The notes beneath the pieces were generated by a model. That model saw only the letters and a program-made list of their open reading frames with translations, made no database searches and had not been told where the DNA came from. From the NCBI GenBank assembly GCA_905215835.1, contig CAJMRR010000119.1, positions 1-6,387 of the forward strand: a stretch of DNA of 6,387 nt, in the 5' to 3' direction. Shown piece by piece: positions 5,935 to 6,387 of this stretch (its first letter is position 1; each line of letters starts with the position of its first letter). This DNA comes from an uncultured bacterium. GTDB taxonomy: Bacteria; Actinomycetota; Coriobacteriia; Coriobacteriales; Coriobacteriaceae. The translations under genes were made by a program, and so were the position numbers.

Positions 5935-6387
5935 TTATTGCATTTGGTACGGCGAAAGCATGGCCCGTTGCGAGCAGCTCGCGAACCAAACTGACACGAG
6001 CGCGAACATGAAGCCGTTGGCAAAACCGTTGGCAAACTGCATCGCACCGCGCTTCCACCACAGCAGACTACGATGAAGCACACCGTCCGAAAGCACCATA
6101 AACAGGCCCATGGTAAACGGAATAAAGCACATCACGGCAATGGCCGAGAACACGCCCGAAATGGCCGACAGCACCAAAAACGGCGCCACGATGCCCATCA
6201 GGTAAAAACCGGTACGAGCTTTGCCTTCCAAGCGCTCGGCTTCAACATGGGCGCGGCCGACCAAGTCGCCGCCCGCGGCACCGTTGGTGCCAGCATGTCC
6301 CATGCCGCTAATGCGGACCTCGTCGCCATCGTGCGTGCCGGCAGGAAACTCAATCGTCTGCTCGGAGGTTGCGCGAGTACGACCTCG
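5935..6387 (-). CDS. DnaJ-like protein with C-terminal membrane segments (5' end outside window)
   Basis: The frame is open from the window edge to TAA at 5935, giving 150 visible residues. Residues 1-51 look like the stretch just after the fourth zinc motif of a DnaJ: RGRT, IEFPAGTHDGDEVRISGMG and a GGDLVGRAHV strand. By hand alignment 18 of 51 ungapped positions are identical to the neighbouring DnaJ. The remaining C-terminal domain and dimerisation region are missing. Instead come hydrophobic segments at about 61-79, 80-99 and 116-136, with charged LHRSLLWWKRG (104-114) between the second and third. The product is inferred to be a membrane-anchored DnaJ-type chaperone or zinc-finger protein. 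Whether it has a J domain cannot be seen, and its function is unknown. The codon pattern is like its neighbours, and the sharp change from soluble to hydrophobic occurs without a visible frame disruption. It ends 81 nt before dnaJ and may share its transcript. Confidence 0.75.
   Translation of the reverse strand, partial: RGRTRATSEQTIEFPAGTHDGDEVRISGMGHAGTNGAAGGDLVGRAHVEAERLEGKARTGFYLMGIVAPFLVLSAISGVFSAIAVMCFIPFTMGLFMVLSDGVLHRSLLWWKRGAMQFANGFANGFMFALVSVWFASCSQRAMLSPYQMQ
6014..6036. repeat. Two-copy 12-bp in-frame tandem duplication
   Basis: The 11-base unit ccgttggcaaa occurs at 6014-6024 and 6026-6036, a period of 12. On the minus strand it encodes FANG twice (FANGFANG, residues 118-125 of the visible protein) at the start of the last membrane segment of the DnaJ-like protein. 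The frame is preserved. Confidence 0.8.

Overview
The window is a tightly packed, single-direction gene block read entirely from the minus strand. It holds six complete genes and two genes cut by the window edges. In transcription order (high to low coordinates) these are: the 3' end of a DnaJ-like gene with a membrane tail, dnaJ, mtaB, phoH (ybeZ type), ybeY, dgkA, era and the 5' part of recO. There are no RNA genes, insertion elements, CRISPR arrays or gene-free stretches over 300 bases. The largest gap is 81 nt, in front of dnaJ.

The organism looks like a high-GC Gram-positive bacterium, most likely an actinobacterium of the Coriobacteriia (Collinsella/Olsenella-like). The evidence is indirect: strong GC bias at third codon positions, a short actinobacterial-type DnaJ, an Era with a TKAD rather than NKxD base-recognition motif, and a gene order mixing actinobacterial dnaJ-phoH-ybeY-era-recO with the dgkA usually seen in Firmicutes. 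The genus is inference only.

The genes form a housekeeping operon linking protein folding and translation quality control. DnaJ is the Hsp70 co-chaperone. MtaB makes ms2t6A in tRNA. PhoH (an ATPase often encoded beside ybeY) and YbeY (rRNA-maturation endonuclease) act in RNA metabolism. Era is a 30S-assembly GTPase binding the 16S rRNA 3' end. DgkA recycles a lipid carrier, and RecO serves recombinational repair. From dnaJ to recO, junctions run from a 20-nt overlap to a 15-nt gap. At three of them the upstream stop codon is part of the next gene's Shine-Dalgarno (SD) sequence, which suggests translational coupling. A weak candidate promoter precedes dnaJ.

The most unusual item is the gene cut at the right edge. 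Its first ~50 visible residues match the segment just after the zinc fingers of a DnaJ, 18 of 51 ungapped positions being identical to the neighbouring DnaJ. The rest of the DnaJ C-terminal domain is then replaced by about three hydrophobic membrane segments. It looks like a membrane-anchored DnaJ paralogue next to the soluble one. A second oddity is a lysine/arginine-free, strongly acidic N-terminal extension of about 60 residues on Era.
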